Positions 31,303 to 43,241 of a stretch of 64,000 bases of DNA are shown one piece after another. Location of the stretch: assembly GCA_015501585.1 (NCBI GenBank), contig JADNRY010000265.1, positions 1 to 64,000 on the forward strand. The letters are read 5' to 3'. Positions within the stretch are counted from its first letter, which is position 1, and every line of letters begins with the position of its first letter. The DNA comes from Rhodocollybia butyracea. Taxonomy: Eukaryota; Basidiomycota; Agaricomycetes; Agaricales; Omphalotaceae. A model generated the notes under the pieces. The model made no database searches. It saw only the letters and a list, made by a program, of their open reading frames with translations, and had not been told where the DNA came from. Both the position numbers and the translations under genes were made by a program.

Positions 31303-32943
31303 TTATTCCAAGTCTACAGTATCTGTAATAGTGAAATTATTTTTAATACAAACTAATTGCAAGTTGTGTGTATTGAAAACTTCCTCCAGCTTATTTGCAT
31401 ATTGATAGATCAGAGAATTTGGTTCATTGAACAATCGCACGTTTCCGAACATGGTTTGCCAACCAGACACTTCAGGCAGCCCCCCAATGCCCCATATTAG
31501 GGTAAATACCCCATGTCAAGAATTACCCTAATATGGCCTGGAATCATGGTATTGTACCACACCTTGGATGCATCCACTCTATTGAAAATAGTTGTGGTGC
31601 CATCCTCTGATGGGAGTACCCTTGGTGGATGGCTCCCTATCTTTAAACCCTAAAAATGAATGACTTGTGCTCGACCATCACATAAGTTAAACACTAATGC
31701 AAATCAGTACAAATAATAAAATACAAGAATATAGACCTACAATCACTAGTACTATGTTGGACAATAAGTGTTTACAAACTATAGTACTCAATTACTAGTG
31801 GCAGAAATTATTCTGATTGTAGACAGCTCACGGCGACGCATGGGCGCTTAAATTGGCGCTCTAATCGTCAGTGTATATCACTCACCTCATACATTTTTTT
31901 TTACAAGTCCACTTAGATCAAGTGGTGGATGCAACCATGTGGTCTTTGTCAAGTTGGTTGCATCCAAAGGGGATCCATCCATTGTGGAGGCATTTCAAAA
32001 CTTGTAAGCTTAGTCTTCCACCTTTGGATGCAACCACTTGACAGGAGTCATATGGTAGCATCCACCCATGGATGCCTCCACAATAGGTTGATCCATTGCT
32101 GAATAAAACCACTGGATTAAGCCCACATGGTTGCATCCACCACTTGATCTAAGTGGACTTGTAAAAAAAAATGTATGAGGTGAGTGATATACACTGACGA
32201 TTAGAGCGCCAATTTAAGCGCCCATGCGTCGCCGTGAGCTGTCTACAATCAGAATAATTTCTGCCACTAGTAATTGAGTACTATAGTTTGTAAACACTTA
32301 TTGTCCAACATAGTACTAGTGATTGTAGGTCTATATTCTTGTATTTTATTATTTGTACTGATTTGCATTAGTGTTTAACTTATGTGATGGTCGAGCACAA
32401 GTCATTCATTTTTAGGGTTTAAAGATAGGGAGCCATCCACCAAGGGTACTCCCATCAGAGGATGGCACCACAACTATTTTCAATAGAGTGGATGCATCCA
32501 AGGTGTGGTACAATACCATGATTCCAGGCCATATTAGGGTAATTCTTGACATGGGGTGTAGAGGGGCTGCCTGAAGTGCAACCAGACACAAATTCTGTCA
32601 TTGTCGCATAACTATGGAAAGCAAGAAGGGCCTGCCACGTCGGATCACGAATTTTGACATCGCCGAACTGATGGATCCAAATCGGGACATGGACCTCGGG
32701 CACCTGCTATTATAATCAGGCAATTTATTATTATCTATTCATTATTGTCTTGCTCGTTTCGAAGTTATTAGTAGGGCATCCCCATGCACGGTCACGGCTA
32801 TCCAAAAGGCTTTCACAATTGTACCAGTACAAAGACAAAACCTTGGCGGTACAGTGACCATATGTACTATTCCATTTACCAATTCTTTGAGAGCCTTGCC
32901 TGACAGATGCTAAGCCAACGCTGAGCTCTTTGGACTCCAATAT
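31303..32943 (-). pseudogene. Unrecognised repetitive gene fragment split by a palindromic hAT element
   Basis: The last exon starts near 32715 after an AG acceptor and reads VPEVHVPIWIHQFGDVKI, then DPTWQALLAFHSYATM. It runs into the hAT at 32578. With one copy of the CAACCAGA duplication removed, the frame continues at 31459 (GWQTMFGNVRLFNEP) to a stop at 31303-31305. An upstream exon appears to lie near 32735-32943 (SVGLASVRQGSQRIGKW), but I could not fix its donor site. A diverged second copy lies on the plus strand at 35340-35570. The product is unknown to me. Its tail-to-tail position with the DUF6589-like frame (3 bp apart) may mean both belong to one mobile unit. Confidence 0.55.
31468..32578. 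mobile_element. Palindromic hAT-type (fold-back) element, 1111 bp
   Basis: The ends CACTTCAGGCAGCCCC and the complement are flanked by perfect 8-bp duplications CAACCAGA (31460-31467 and 32579-32586). Inside, 31508-31942 and 32123-32557 are 435-bp arms that look nearly identical in inverted orientation, around a 180-bp loop that holds a further nested inverted repeat ('ggatccatccattgtggagg' versus 'cctccacaataggttgatcc'). There is no transposase. It interrupts the coding region of the unrecognised minus-strand gene. Confidence 0.9.
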
Positions 32944-35339
32944 GGCAGTCGTACCCTCTGTGTAGGCTACCCTTGCTCCCTCCCTGTGTTATTTCTATGT
33001 ACTACTATCCGAGTCATACATTCGTTGTACCGTGGCCAGTTGTTGCTCATGAGTCATGAGTCATGCATGTAATCTTTACAGGTCACTGAGCTGCTGTTTT
33101 GGGGCTGAGCGCAAAACCGGCATATGCTCCTACCTTCCTGCCAGACTGTTTAAGAAGACTTACGGCTCAGGCTGGAGAGGTCCTGCCATCACAGTGTGAC
33201 CCGGGATAAGTATATGTGTTATGGATTAGTCCTGTGTTTTCCAAGATGTTTTCTTTATTCCTAAATAGGCTTCATAGACAATCCTTTATTTTCTTTGCTG
33301 TTTCTATCTACCACGCTGGCATACAGTATAGCACCCCAGTCAAACCCTTCAATGTGTGAGTCCTGGAGTGCTGAGTGCATATTTCTCTTACTTACTTGCT
33401 AACCAATTTACTAGCAATTACTTGAGCAATTAACTCTATTAGAGATTGTATTTACTAGTTTACATTGACATGCTAATACTACAATAATACTATGTGGAAG
33501 AGTGGAACAGCTGAATTATTTTTGTGCTTCTACTACTGAGTCTGCAGGCTCCAGTAGTGAGCTGGAGCTCAGACCCTGCCTCAGGGCTTTAGAATAACCC
33601 ATGTAGAACGAAGCCTCAGTTGTAGTGTATGAACAACGAGGGTGATGCACTGATGATTCTGGGGGCTCAAGTATAAGTTTTAGGCTGGAAGAATAGATGA
33701 GCCTGTAGCCAGGTGGAAGCAACTAACGGATAAACATAAAGGTGAAACAAAGAATATAGATGGAATGCCAAAGCAGTATATGTGATACGGAGGACAAATA
33801 CCTTTCCTAACAACCCAGACCTGGAGCCCTCCTGAACCATATGGTGGCTGAGGTCAGGCTACTAGCAGACTCAGATGCAGCCAGCTTACGGGGACAAATG
33901 GATTTGAGCGGTAGCCAGTAAATCACAGATTCTTATTGCCAAGATTATTGGTGTATCATAGTTATCATTATCTGAGCATCAGTAAGCCAACAATAAGTAG
34001 CTCTCCAGTTCCTTGAAAGCTGGTACTACTAGGTAGACAAAAAAGCAACCCCGGCACTAATCTAACTGGCCATTTGCATAAATATAGAATGGAATCTGAA
34101 ATGTAGGCTGGCCTACCATTAGTAAATAGCATAACTGTAAGACTAGTTACTAACATGATGTCCGAGGAACACATCAAGTGATTATTAGGGGTTGATCGAT
34201 AAGGCAGACAGTGTACTCAACACTGTTAGTTGGCTCTGGTCACACAGACACAGAGGAGACTAAGGTCCAGACACAGACACAGACAGAGAAAACACAACTT
34301 GATATTCCACAAGTACGTACAAGCTTAAATACGAGTCCAGCGAGTTAATAATAAGTACAACGCATGAAGCGTTCACAGATGGAGTGAGAGTAATAAGACG
34401 AGAGTAGAACATAGCACAAGGTAAGTGAGCAAGAATAGACGATAGCACAATAATAAAGCAATGGTGAGTGGGCAGGATAAAGATAGTACAACTAGTTCAC
34501 ATACCAGTAGTTACAGCGAGAGAGAACGTTCCATAGATAGTAACAAAGTGAGAAGACTGTTCCATAGTAAGTATAATGAATATGATAGATGACGAAGTCC
34601 AACAGTGATCAACTGGGGTGCTAAGTTGTAGGTACCCAAAGCTTTATGCGCCGATGCGGTAAATAGAAAGAACAAAGAAAATAATGGAATAAGGTTGAGG
34701 AATAAAGAAAGCAAAGAGAAGAAAGGATATCCTCATGCTTATCCCGAAGTGTGCGAGGTAGCGGGACTTCTATGCGGCGCGCGCAGCCCGGATCGGCTTC
34801 ACTGCGACAATAACATCTCAAGTAAACAGTGGTAAAGCCACCGAGGTAATCAACCATACCGTCTGGCCCAAGTCTTGGCCCAAGTACTACTACATCACAT
34901 TGACACCTTGAAGATCATGCTAATAATCATTTGTGGAATCAATGATATGCTGTTCAATTGGGTTGGCATAGGGCTTGCATAGGGCCATGATTCCAGCCTC
35001 GTTCCAGCGTTTCCGGCTGAATCCCTGGCTGAATAAACTTGATAGATATATATGTTGAGATTAATAAGTTCAATAGAACTGAGCCTCAAGCTAGCCTCAA
35101 GCCCAAAGGAACAAATCACAAACAAATCATTCAAGTCCACCTGAATCCTGAAGCCTGATGATGCAATGTTGAAGGAAGACAAACTAGCTCAAGGAACTAT
35201 TAACCTTCCATCTGATGAAGGCAATGCATTTCCACCTGTGACGAGTCCAAAGAGCTTAGCGCAGGCTGTCAGGCGCTCACAAGGCTCAAAGAACCAGTAA
35301 ATTTAAATACGGTCACCCGTAGTATGTACTATCAAGGCT
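32944..35339. other. Anonymous DNA, no gene recognised
   Basis: Open frames are short (under 100 codons), overlap and have no motifs. I see no transposon termini. Confidence 0.45.
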
Positions 35340-35570
35340 TGCACACTTACAGTCATCTTTTGCACCGCCGTGACCATGTATGGCCCATGGGTATGCCCTA
35401 CTAAATTCTAAAAACTTCTCATTCGATGGAGGGATAGATAGTAATAGATTTACATAATTAAAACGGGTCCCCGAGGTCCATATCCCGATTTGGCTCCATC
35501 AGTTCGGCTACATCAAAATTCATGATCCGACGTGGCAGGCCCTTCTTGCTTTCCATACATAACCTTTAGA
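35340..35570 (+). pseudogene. Second copy of the unrecognised gene family, fragment
   Basis: From 35476 the plus strand encodes EVHIPIWLHQFGYIKI, then HDPTWQALLAFHT. This is about 80% identical by eye to the minus-strand copy at 32587-32712. Upstream, 'cgtgaccatgtatgg...tgccctact' resembles the preceding exon of the other copy but holds stops. It ends near 35567. Only this short piece is left. Confidence 0.5.
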
Positions 35571-37981
35571 GGGCCCAGCAAGCATCATTTGTTTGATATG
35601 AGCCATAGAGATTGGGTTTTGAATAACTTTGTAGTATAAGGGCCATATCTGTACAATGATACGCCCCACAATATTTTGGACTTAGAATGTGGTAATTCTG
35701 GCGCCTCAGGAATACCAATAAGGATAAACCATGTGCGGTACATTGTACTCCACGGAATTAAGCGCAGATGGCAACTGTTGACGACTCTCGACAGAGTCTC
35801 AACAGTATAACACAGTTGTATGCTCCAGTGGGAATACAGAAACTCAATATTTGTGTTGATCTCTAAATTAAAAGCAGGATCTAATAGAAGCAGTTGCAAT
35901 CTAAGATTGGCATGAATGTGCAAGATAGATATAGCATATAGACAGGTGAATTTCGGTTCTAGACTACCATTATATGCCTATGCCACCAATCAGAAGAAGC
36001 TCCGCGCTGTGTTGCAGAATTAAACATTATGTTCGGTTCCGTGCAGCCACATCAGCAATTTCACACAAATGTAAACGGTATAATTGTATACTCGGCGTAA
36101 TCAAAATGCCAAATCATACCCCATCATACCGCCCTGAGAGTCATTTTCAATATACTCTGGGTATAATTGTCATACCTGATTATACTGGTTTATACGCTAT
36201 TATGCATATCCATGTCGGGCGGCCTTGCTCACTGCAGCAACTACTTTTGAATATAAAATTTGTCAAGCCAATGAAGCCAAAGTTGTAGTACTGCAAAACA
36301 TTATTATCCGAAGCACGTAACCCAAGGCGGGTGGTCCAAGAAGTGTGCGGAAGCACAGGCGCAGAAAAAAAAAGCTTGAGTCAAGCGGCCGGCATTTGGA
36401 GATCTCGTGACAGCTGTACAGTTCAGCTGAATTATATCTCACGACTTGATTGTCGAATACATTTGTGCTTTTTCCTCTGTCGATTTTCCTGTCAAATTTT
36501 CTTTCTGAAGTCACTCAAAATCTCAAGACTTAGGTCAAACTCAAGCACTAATCAATCCTCTCTTTAAATTTATGCAAGTTGTAAGAATAAACGGAACCTT
36601 TGTGCAAGATGTCGAGCAAACTGAACCGCAAACGCTAGGAAACGCTGGCAACGGAAGTCACAAAGGAACACTTATGACGAGGGATGATCCAATGGCCGAC
36701 AGCATCAAGCATCCTCAACGAATCTAACTTGTTTTCCTCTCATTTTTTTTCGGTGTGTGTTGGAATCTTACTTTACTTCTCGTTTACTTACTCATCACTT
36801 TTTTTTTAGAATTTAGCCTATCGGCCTCTTTCGTTTACCTCATACATCTCTTGCAAATCAAACTTGGAATTCACCCTATCGAGGCGGCAGTAGTAATGCA
36901 ATGGTGGTTGCAGCAGGGAATTTTTGGGAATGCACAGATCTTTGAGGGTAGAGAATGACTCGTTCGTTGTTTATGTTGTATGTACCACTGCTAGTTAGAG
37001 TTATTAGTCGTGTACGAGATGGAATATACATATTTCATTATTACCCATTCTTCGTGACCATCTAATCTGGTATAATTGAGCGTGTAGAGGGCGTATAATC
37101 TGTATAATCCGTATAAAGCGCCGTATAATGGGCCAGACCCCCGAGCATAAACAGCGCATAAACGCGTATAATCCGGCATTTCCATTATGCACTCGGGGGT
37201 CTATACATACCGGATAATACCTTCCGAGATTTGTATAATCAGGCGTGATCGGCATGTATACATGCCAATCATACCCGATCACGATCATGGAGAAATGCTG
37301 ATGCATGCCACCAATCAGTAAAGCTCCGTTAATGCAATTACCATGTGGCGGAATTAAACGCCGCTGATCATAAGTAATCATGTCCGAGCACGAATAAGGA
37401 CTCGGAATTACAATAAAAAGGAGTTTACCCGTTGAATTCCAATTAAAATAAATGCTAGAAGCGAGAAAACACCGAGAAAGCTCTATAATACAATGAGCTC
37501 ATATAAAAGAGAGGAGACAACTCTCGAAGAAGCAAGCACCCGCCCCCAGGAGGTATACAGCTCATTGCCCGAGTTTGTGTGACAGGGATCGCTTCGGCAC
37601 CTAGCAGAGTAACAAGTAATTGACAACTGGATAGAACCAGTTGAAAGGACTTGTGATTTGAATAGAAGAATAGCAGCAGAAACAGAATAGCATTTGAAAG
37701 ACTTGTACTATTAACTACAGAAAGCACAGTAAAGTTATTGGCACAGATCAAGTAAAGTTATTCAGTTCAGCAGAAAGTAAAGTTATTGAAGTAAAGTTAT
37801 TGCACCCAAGATTCTGTGGAACTTAGCAGATAAAACCTATACCTCGCACTTCAAACCCCTAAAAGCAGTTGTACTTTGATTTTTATATCTTCTTGCACCC
37901 TCCAAACTTTGTGTTTGATTTTAAGTGTGTTTGTGTTGGTGTGTTTTTGAGCTATTCTTACACTCACTTTTGTGTGCACCC
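35571..37981. other. Anonymous DNA with AT-rich repeats, no gene recognised
   Basis: This stretch includes two relatives of the 'tataat'-rich repeat family (36060-36210 and 37070-37310). Each is associated with 'tgccaccaatcag', and 'gaattaaac' follows in both (near 35979 and 37308). Short 'taaagttattg' units recur at 37752-37802. No coding region has support. Confidence 0.45.
37070..37310. repeat. AT-rich 'tataat' repeat, copy 1
   Basis: The segment contains many 'gtataat' units and the landmark 'cactcgggggtctatacata'. It matches 44400-44650 in direct orientation, including 'ggagaaatgctgatg' at its end. Confidence 0.65.
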
Positions 37982-39200
37982 CTAAGTCAGCATATCAACA
38001 AGTGCATCAGGTATATCTAGAGGGACAAAATAAACACTTACATTCTTTTGAGGGAGTGACAAGAATGGCTGACATTTACATTCTTCTTCTGTTCGGCAAT
38101 CCGCACCTTGGCCTCGAGTGACTGTTTGGCCAGTTCCAACAACATATACTGCATTGAAGCACTCCCGAAACGCAGATACCAGAGCCTTATTGTACTCTCT
38201 GTTGGCCTCGGCAACCAGTTGTTGATGCTGTCGTTCTATATGTGCAAGTTCTGCAGTGTCAGGGTAAAGTGTGTAAACCTCCTTTATCACTTGTATTACT
38301 TGTCCCAAAACCCCAAGGAATTACATGTCGGAACATATCTGGGGATGTGACAATTCTCGGACATCTCGCTAATTTAAAGATAACATTGTCATCAAGAATA
38401 TAATGACCTGTAATGGTGTATTGGTTGGGATAGTCTGTCTCAATGATATTTGACCTCCAGTTCCGCAACGCTACAGTGACGGCAGCTGAGAGCTCTTCAG
38501 ATGGCTTGGTTGAGCAAGGCACACGGGTAGGATAAGGGTAAGTGACTTTAATGGTGTGGACCAGAAAATTATCTGGTTCACAGTTATCACAACAACGAGC
38601 CCCAACAGGACGGCCAAAAAACGGTACTATGAACAAATAAGCAGATGTTTTTAAATATTTGTTCTTATGACTTACATTTACTTGTGTTGTTGAAGAAGAC
38701 AGTCTGAGGTTGCGATAAACTGTGAAAGAAACTTTTGGTTGCATGCTTCAAGGGCAGACTGAGCCTTTTTTCTCTGACCACATTGGATTGGCTGTGTCGG
38801 TGTATTGCCTTCATCAGGTTCCTCTGTGTCAATGGCAGCGATGTGACACCAAGCTGCATTTGAGGGCTGCGGTCCTGTGCCGTCAACGCTTTATATGAAT
38901 ACAGATATTCCGTTTGGTTATCGCGTAGAAGCTTGAGCAGAAGTGACGGTGACATTCCGAGAAAGGTAATCAGCATAATAATCTCCATGGCGTCTAAACA
39001 AAAAAACTCACCTCCGAGCAACTCAACAAGATTGATACCCCAAATGGCCTTCTTGCCGATGGCTTCAATCTTGGACTCGTTGTGCAACACATTGATGGGA
39101 GCTACACGTTTGTTGTAGGTAATTTTGACAAGAAGACGGCACCACTCCTGATGAAGCGCATGGCAAATGAGGACAGCGAAGAGAGCTGAGCATTATGGCA
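37982..39200 (-). pseudogene. RecQ-like helicase relic, zinc-binding end
   Basis: Read on the minus strand, pieces in different frames line up from 39200 to 37982: ICHALHQEWCRLLVKI-type residues, KAIWGINLVELLGGEFF, then after a probable intron PFFGRPVGARCCDNCEPDNF, then RCPRIVTSPDMFRHVIPWGF and LYPDTAELAHIERQ. The CCDNC motif preceded by FFG resembles the zinc-binding part of RecQ helicases. The helicase core is not present here, and stops and frame changes break the sequence. A different Cys-rich protein is possible. Confidence 0.4.
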
Positions 39201-40029
39201 AAATTTTGGGCTGCAAAGTTGGAGTCATGTGATGAGACGGAGGAGATGAGTTCTATCATAGCATTAGACAACATATTTCTGATATTAATACTTGCAGACG
39301 TACCTTTGATCAACGCCAATGCCGACAAATTCTTTGGTGCAAGTATCTCTAAAATTAACCTTGTACTTTTTGGTTGTACGTGTATGTGAAGCACTGCATG
39401 GACGCTTGAATAATAGTAAATATCCAACAATAACTTTAACAGGAGGCTTTGTCCAGGAACAGCGTGATTATAGCCAAGAGGACATGATTGTAGTTGAAGA
39501 AGAGCCCATAGTTACGTTGTGATGTGGCAACGTTGAACATTGATGTGGCTGTGCTATTGCGCGGCCCGCAGCCCAGAGGGCAGAGCGTTAAGTCATACTG
39601 TGGCTGACTCATGGGCTAACCATCATAAAGGAAGCCATTACTTCATGAATGCATTTTTTCAGTATCATCACTGCTCTCTGTGTTTTGAGCAGCAAACCGG
39701 AAGGTGTCAAAGGCGTTGAGATTGTTTGCAGAACAAAGGGTTGGTGTTCAAACGTTCAGGTGTCCCTTTAAAATTGAGTATTGCCCTTTGATTTCTGCTC
39801 TTCCGGGTCACTCCACATCAAATCCTTCATGTGGAATCTCCTGTGCTCAACTTGGCGTGTGGATCTGATCAAGTGTTCTCATATCGAGACTGAGGCCCCC
39901 ATGGATGCAAAGCATCATTCCATCAATGATAGCGGCAAGATTCAAGTAGTCAAAAATGCTACAACATGGTTTTCAGACAGTTGTTGAGCCGTATTTTTGC
40001 TGGCATTTGTCATAAAATCTATATACCTG
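39201..40029. other. Intergenic, no gene recognised
   Basis: No motif-bearing frame is seen between the RecQ-like relic and the HSP70 relic. Confidence 0.45.
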
Positions 40030-41201
40030 TGTTATCTGCCAGGATTCACGATTGCCTCGCCACAAGGCATGGGAGGAATACCGTTGAGCTCGAACTTGCC
40101 TAGCAGACAGTTGTCTCTGCATTGGGTATGCTCTCCTTTGTCGGCAGGAAAAGTGACAGTGATCTGGTTGTCCTCAACAGTTGTGAATGTCCAAGATTTG
40201 TTTGTTGGGATAGTAGTGTTACGGTGAACAATGACACCAAATATGTCAACTTGCATGGCAACACCAAGGGATAAAGGAGCAACATCGAGGAGGAGGAGAT
40301 CCTTGGTCTGCTCAGAGGTGAGGCAATGCTGTACCATTATTGCAATGTAAGGTGGCCATGGCCAGAGCTCACATTACAATTTAGGGCAGTCCCAGGCATA
40401 ACAGCAAAGTGAGCTCACATTGCAATGTGGCATATGTCACAGCCAGGCTTGTGCAAAATTACTGGATTAGGGAATTTTTCGCTCTGTGTAACATAGAGCT
40501 GGGTTTGCATGTCACATCACATCTGTTTTAGCTAAATTTGGAAATAAAAAAGTCGCCATATTGAGCTATAGCTAAAGCGGCAGTGCCGGTGTACATTTAT
40601 CCGGTCATGTGACCGGTGGATCGCAGGTTTGGACAGCTTCGATAAAATTAGTGATTTATGGGCCCATTTTGGACATTTCTGGAGTGGTAGCAAGCCCAAA
40701 AAAGGCTATGGACAATGTATTAATATTTGAGCAGTGTACCTCGGCCCATGGGGTGCTGTAATGGGTTGGATTGAACAAAAAGATTAAGATTACCTTGGGT
40801 CAAAGCTGTACATCACTGCCTAATTGGGAATTCCAGCAAAGCGGCCTAAAAAGCCTGCTTCTACAGTTGATATTCTCCCTAATCAGAGTGTACATAGTGT
40901 CATTAGATCATAGGTCCCTGAAGCGAAATTACAGCCATAGCTCCGGCCAAAGCTGTTTTATTAGCATATTTAGAATGCCAGCAAAGCGGCCTAAAAGCAT
41001 GCTTGTGCCTAGGTATTCCCTCTAATACCAGTCTGTACAGTGATTATACATGTACAATAGGTACCTGAAGCGAAATTAGGGCAGGTATGTGGGTTAATAG
41101 TGGCCCTGCTTCGAGGTTTTGGCCTGTGGCTGTGCTGTCAAAAGTCGAAGTAACAGTAGGATATTTTACATACTAGTGATACAGGCATAGTGTCTGCACA
41201 A

Positions 41202-43241
41202 AATGAGGCATAATCACGCATAATTGGACATAATTGGCGCGTATCATCACTGTATCATCGCGTATAATCATTATACCCTGGGTATAATTCACGAAATCTC
41301 AGGGTTGCATGATTGAGTATAAATCAGCGTTTTGATTACAACGGATATGCAATTATACCGTTTACATTTGTGGAGAATTGCTGATGTAGACTCAAAAGTC
41401 TGGGTATACACATTTCAATACTATGATCTGAACTTTGAGCTAACTACAGATATCTATGTGAACACTTAAAACATGAGCATGCTATTGACATACCCAGGGG
41501 TTGTTGTAGGGACTTGAACTCACTTAATAGAATTCGAAGACTTGATTCCCCATTATTAGAGCTGCATAGCATCACCTATTCATGTTTTACTAACTGAAAA
41601 TCGCATTTTTTTCGAAAATAACAGTTCAGTCACCCAACTTATTAGTCTTATTAGTCTACACTTTTGTTACATTGACCTGACTAAAAAGACTCAAAGTCCC
41701 TGGCAAATCCAAGGTGCCTTGGTCATGTCCAAGCAAGTAGGCCATGACCTGGTCACCTGGGTCAAGTTGGTCATGACCAGGGGTAGGATAGGGTATGCCC
41801 TGGCAGGGATAGGGTACCTTGTGGGAGAGGAGGGAGACCTCTTGGGAGGGGTGTGGAACTTCCAGGGTAGGAGTAGGGGGTGCAGTGGGGGTGACAGAGG
41901 GGGGAGTAGAGGGTGCTGAGGGAGGAGTAGGGGATGCTTGGAAAGCAGTATAAAATGCTTTGGGAGAGATGTCAGCCTCCAGAGTGGAATAAGATGGTGC
42001 AGGAGAGATGTCAGTTTACATGTGAAGTGTGTGCAACCTTGGGGAGTGTTTTGGTGGGCTAATTGCAGGTACATGGGGCAGTGGGAAGAGAAGGGAAGCT
42101 GCTGGCTCATGCTGAGTTGGATCTGGCCAAGGACAGCTTGGACATGACCTGGGGCAACTTGGACATGACCCAGGATTGCCTTCGTTTGGGGTAAGCCACC
42201 TGTTCTATGTATGGAGAAGGGGTCTGGATGCCTACTACAAGTTCTTGTCCTCATGGATAGAGTCCAGACAGTTTTTGTGGTGAGTTTGGCCATTTCCCAA
42301 TTAGGTAGTGAAAACAGCTTTGACCTCATCCACTGCAAAAGGTTTGTGATTTCTCAATTAAGTAATAAAAACAGCTTTGGCCTCATCCACTGCAAAAGAT
42401 TTGTCACTTCTTAATTAGGCAATGAAAACAGCTTTGACCTCATCCACTGCAAACTTTTGAAATTGCCTAATTAACAAATAAAAGAAGGGAAACTTTTTGC
42501 AGTGGATGAGGTCAAAGCTGTTTTCACTACCTAATTGGGAAATGGCCAAACTCACCACAAAAACTGTCTGGACTCTATCCATGAGGACAAGAACTTGTAG
42601 TAGGCATCCAACACCCCTCCCAAGAGGTCTCCCTCCTCTCCTATAGGGTACCCTATCCTACCCCTGGTCATGACCAACTTGACCTAGGTGACTAGGTCAT
42701 GGCCTACTTGCTTGGACATGACAAAGGCACCTTGGATTTGCCAGGGACTTTGAGTCTTTTTAGTCAGGTCAATGTAACAAAAGTGTAGACTAATAAGACT
42801 AATAAGTTGGGTGATTGAACTGTTATTTTCGAAAAAATGCGATTTTCAGTTAGTAAAACATGAATAGGTGATGCTATGCAGCTCTAATAATGGGGAATCA
42901 AGTCTTCGAATTCTATTAAGTGAGTTCAAGTCCCTACAACAACCCCTGGGTATGTCAATAGCATGCTCATGTTTTAAGTGTTCACATAGATATCTGTAGT
43001 TAGCTCAAAGTTCAGATCATAGTATTGAAATGTGTATACCCAGACTTTTGAGTCTACATCAGCAATTCTCCACAAATGTAAACGGTATAATTGCATATCC
43101 GTTGTAATCAAAACGCTGATTTATACTCAATCATGCAACCCTGAGATTTCGTGAATTATACCCAGGGTATAATGATTATACGCGATGATACAGTGATGAT
43201 ACGCGCCAATTATGTCCAATTATGCGTGATTATGCCTCATT
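41202..43241. mobile_element. 2-kb near-perfect palindromic element
   Basis: Both ends read (outside in) AATGAGGCATAATCACGC. The outer arms, 41202 to about 41830 and about 42620 to 43241, mirror each other almost base for base. An inner pair (about 42245-42450 and 42495-42610) mirrors around a centre near 42470. The middle part (41641-42805), bounded by TTAGTCTTATTAGTCTACAC, is the same family as 46129-48077. No protein motif is seen. The remaining asymmetry comes from deletion in the right arm. Confidence 0.75.
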
